Below are positions 63,515 to 64,000 of a DNA stretch of 64,000 nucleotides, one piece after another. A program made the translations under genes and the position numbers. Under the pieces are notes generated by a model. The model was not told the DNA's origin and ran no database searches. It saw nothing but the letters and a program-made list of their open reading frames with translations. Positions within the stretch are counted from its first letter, which is position 1; every line of letters starts with the position of its first letter. This DNA comes from Chrysopilus asiliformis. Lineage: Eukaryota; Arthropoda; Insecta; Diptera; Rhagionidae. The stretch is from contig OZ035960.1 of NCBI GenBank assembly GCA_964034945.1, forward strand, positions 14,139,903 through 14,203,902, in the 5' to 3' direction.

Positions 63515-64000
63515 TCGAACCTGGATAAGTGGTATCTCACGGGACCGTCCACGGATCCCACTTATCAAGGTTCCCCAATTACCCTAAGTACCCACTTTTG
63601 TTTAGAAACGCTCGGAGCGAACAGTCCATCCCAGATATGGAGGTTTCTCTACTTCTGAAATATATTTTTTTTAATATAGGAAAAATAAGTTTTTTGATTA
63701 AAAAGGTCGGCTTGAGATTGGTTTGTGTGCTAAAAAGAAATTTATATCGAAGTTGAAAACAGTCTGTTTGGTTCGGTTTTACTTGACTTCACAACTCACG
63801 GGATACTTTTTGGTGGACTTATTTTGGAGATGAACCCCTGACCTATGCCAAATTTTAGGCCTATCGGTTTGGTAGGGGTCACGTGATAGAGCAACATAGG
63901 AAAATCTAAGCTTTAGATTTATTTTACCTCCTCTCCTTATTTTCCCCACTTCTCAGGATACTTTTGAATGGGTATATGTTAGAGGTGGAGCCCTGATGAA
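63515..64000 (+). repeat. Possible left end of a pogo-like element, then unclassified sequence
   Basis: TA then CAGTCGAACCTGGATAAGTG (63515) has the form of a Tc1/pogo end. A partial internal complement cccacttatcaaggttcc (63558) folds back on it. No right end was found before the window stops. The last 200 bases have a gcctatcggtttggtagg line of TE type. Confidence 0.35.

Noticed and set aside
63515..64000. Complete pogo element at the right edge
   Set aside because: Only a plausible left end is visible; no right end or transposase inside the window.

Overview
This window is AT-rich eukaryotic nuclear DNA, almost certainly from an insect and probably a dipteran. The reasons are GT-AG introns with several very short ones (52-61 bp), fly-like AAAC/AAAA contexts before start codons, a conserved animal gene with insect-like spacing, a DD34D mariner, and interspersed repeats carrying (GTCY)n tracts like the dipteran mini-me/DINE-1 type. 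Nothing bacterial is present: no operons, ribosome binding sites or CRISPR. Species cannot be read from the sequence.

Real cellular genes are few. The left edge holds the 5' half of an EEIG1/FAM102 (NT-C2 domain) gene on the minus strand. Its first four coding exons (5985-6130, 2956-3267, 2357-2894, 154-236) splice in frame to 359 residues, and the gene runs off the left edge. A short THAP zinc-finger gene lies at 55222-55671 on the minus strand. A possible 10-codon first exon with a consensus donor sits at 39737-39766 (minus), and 49.5-52.3 kb is a GC-richer, low-repeat stretch that looks like promoter/5'UTR sequence.

Most of the rest is transposable-element debris, often nested. Directly readable elements include a truncated, twice-frameshifted mariner (15934-16885); a pogo/Tigger-type element with perfect 21-bp TIRs, TA flanks and a transposase C-terminal remnant (56652-57391); a hAT-type element with a perfect 8-bp target duplication nested inside a piggyBac-type element with TTAA flanks (61636-63090); TTA/TAA-flanked Harbinger-like MITEs (13029, 21769, 53425); piggyBac-like MITEs (4862, 47195); hAT-like MITEs (35185, 44822, 53304); a foldback family with three near-complete copies (1359, 15465, 22950); non-LTR reverse transcriptase fragments (27865, 48361); a tRNA-like SINE (44668); and two large families that carry GACA/GACG tetranucleotide tracts and several expanded satellites.

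The most interesting object is a 1,402-bp TA-flanked element at 42599-44000. It has perfect 21-bp TIRs. Each arm is a degenerate array of about 20-bp units, and the two arrays point in opposite directions. The centre is a compact gene: 5'UTR intron, ATG in a good context, a second 52-bp intron, a 79-residue ORF and an AATAAA signal. The predicted protein is not a recognisable transposase. Smaller TA-flanked elements with similar CAC-starting TIRs and quasi-periodic interiors (9425-9814, 25741-26014, perhaps 38397-38590) suggest a wider class.
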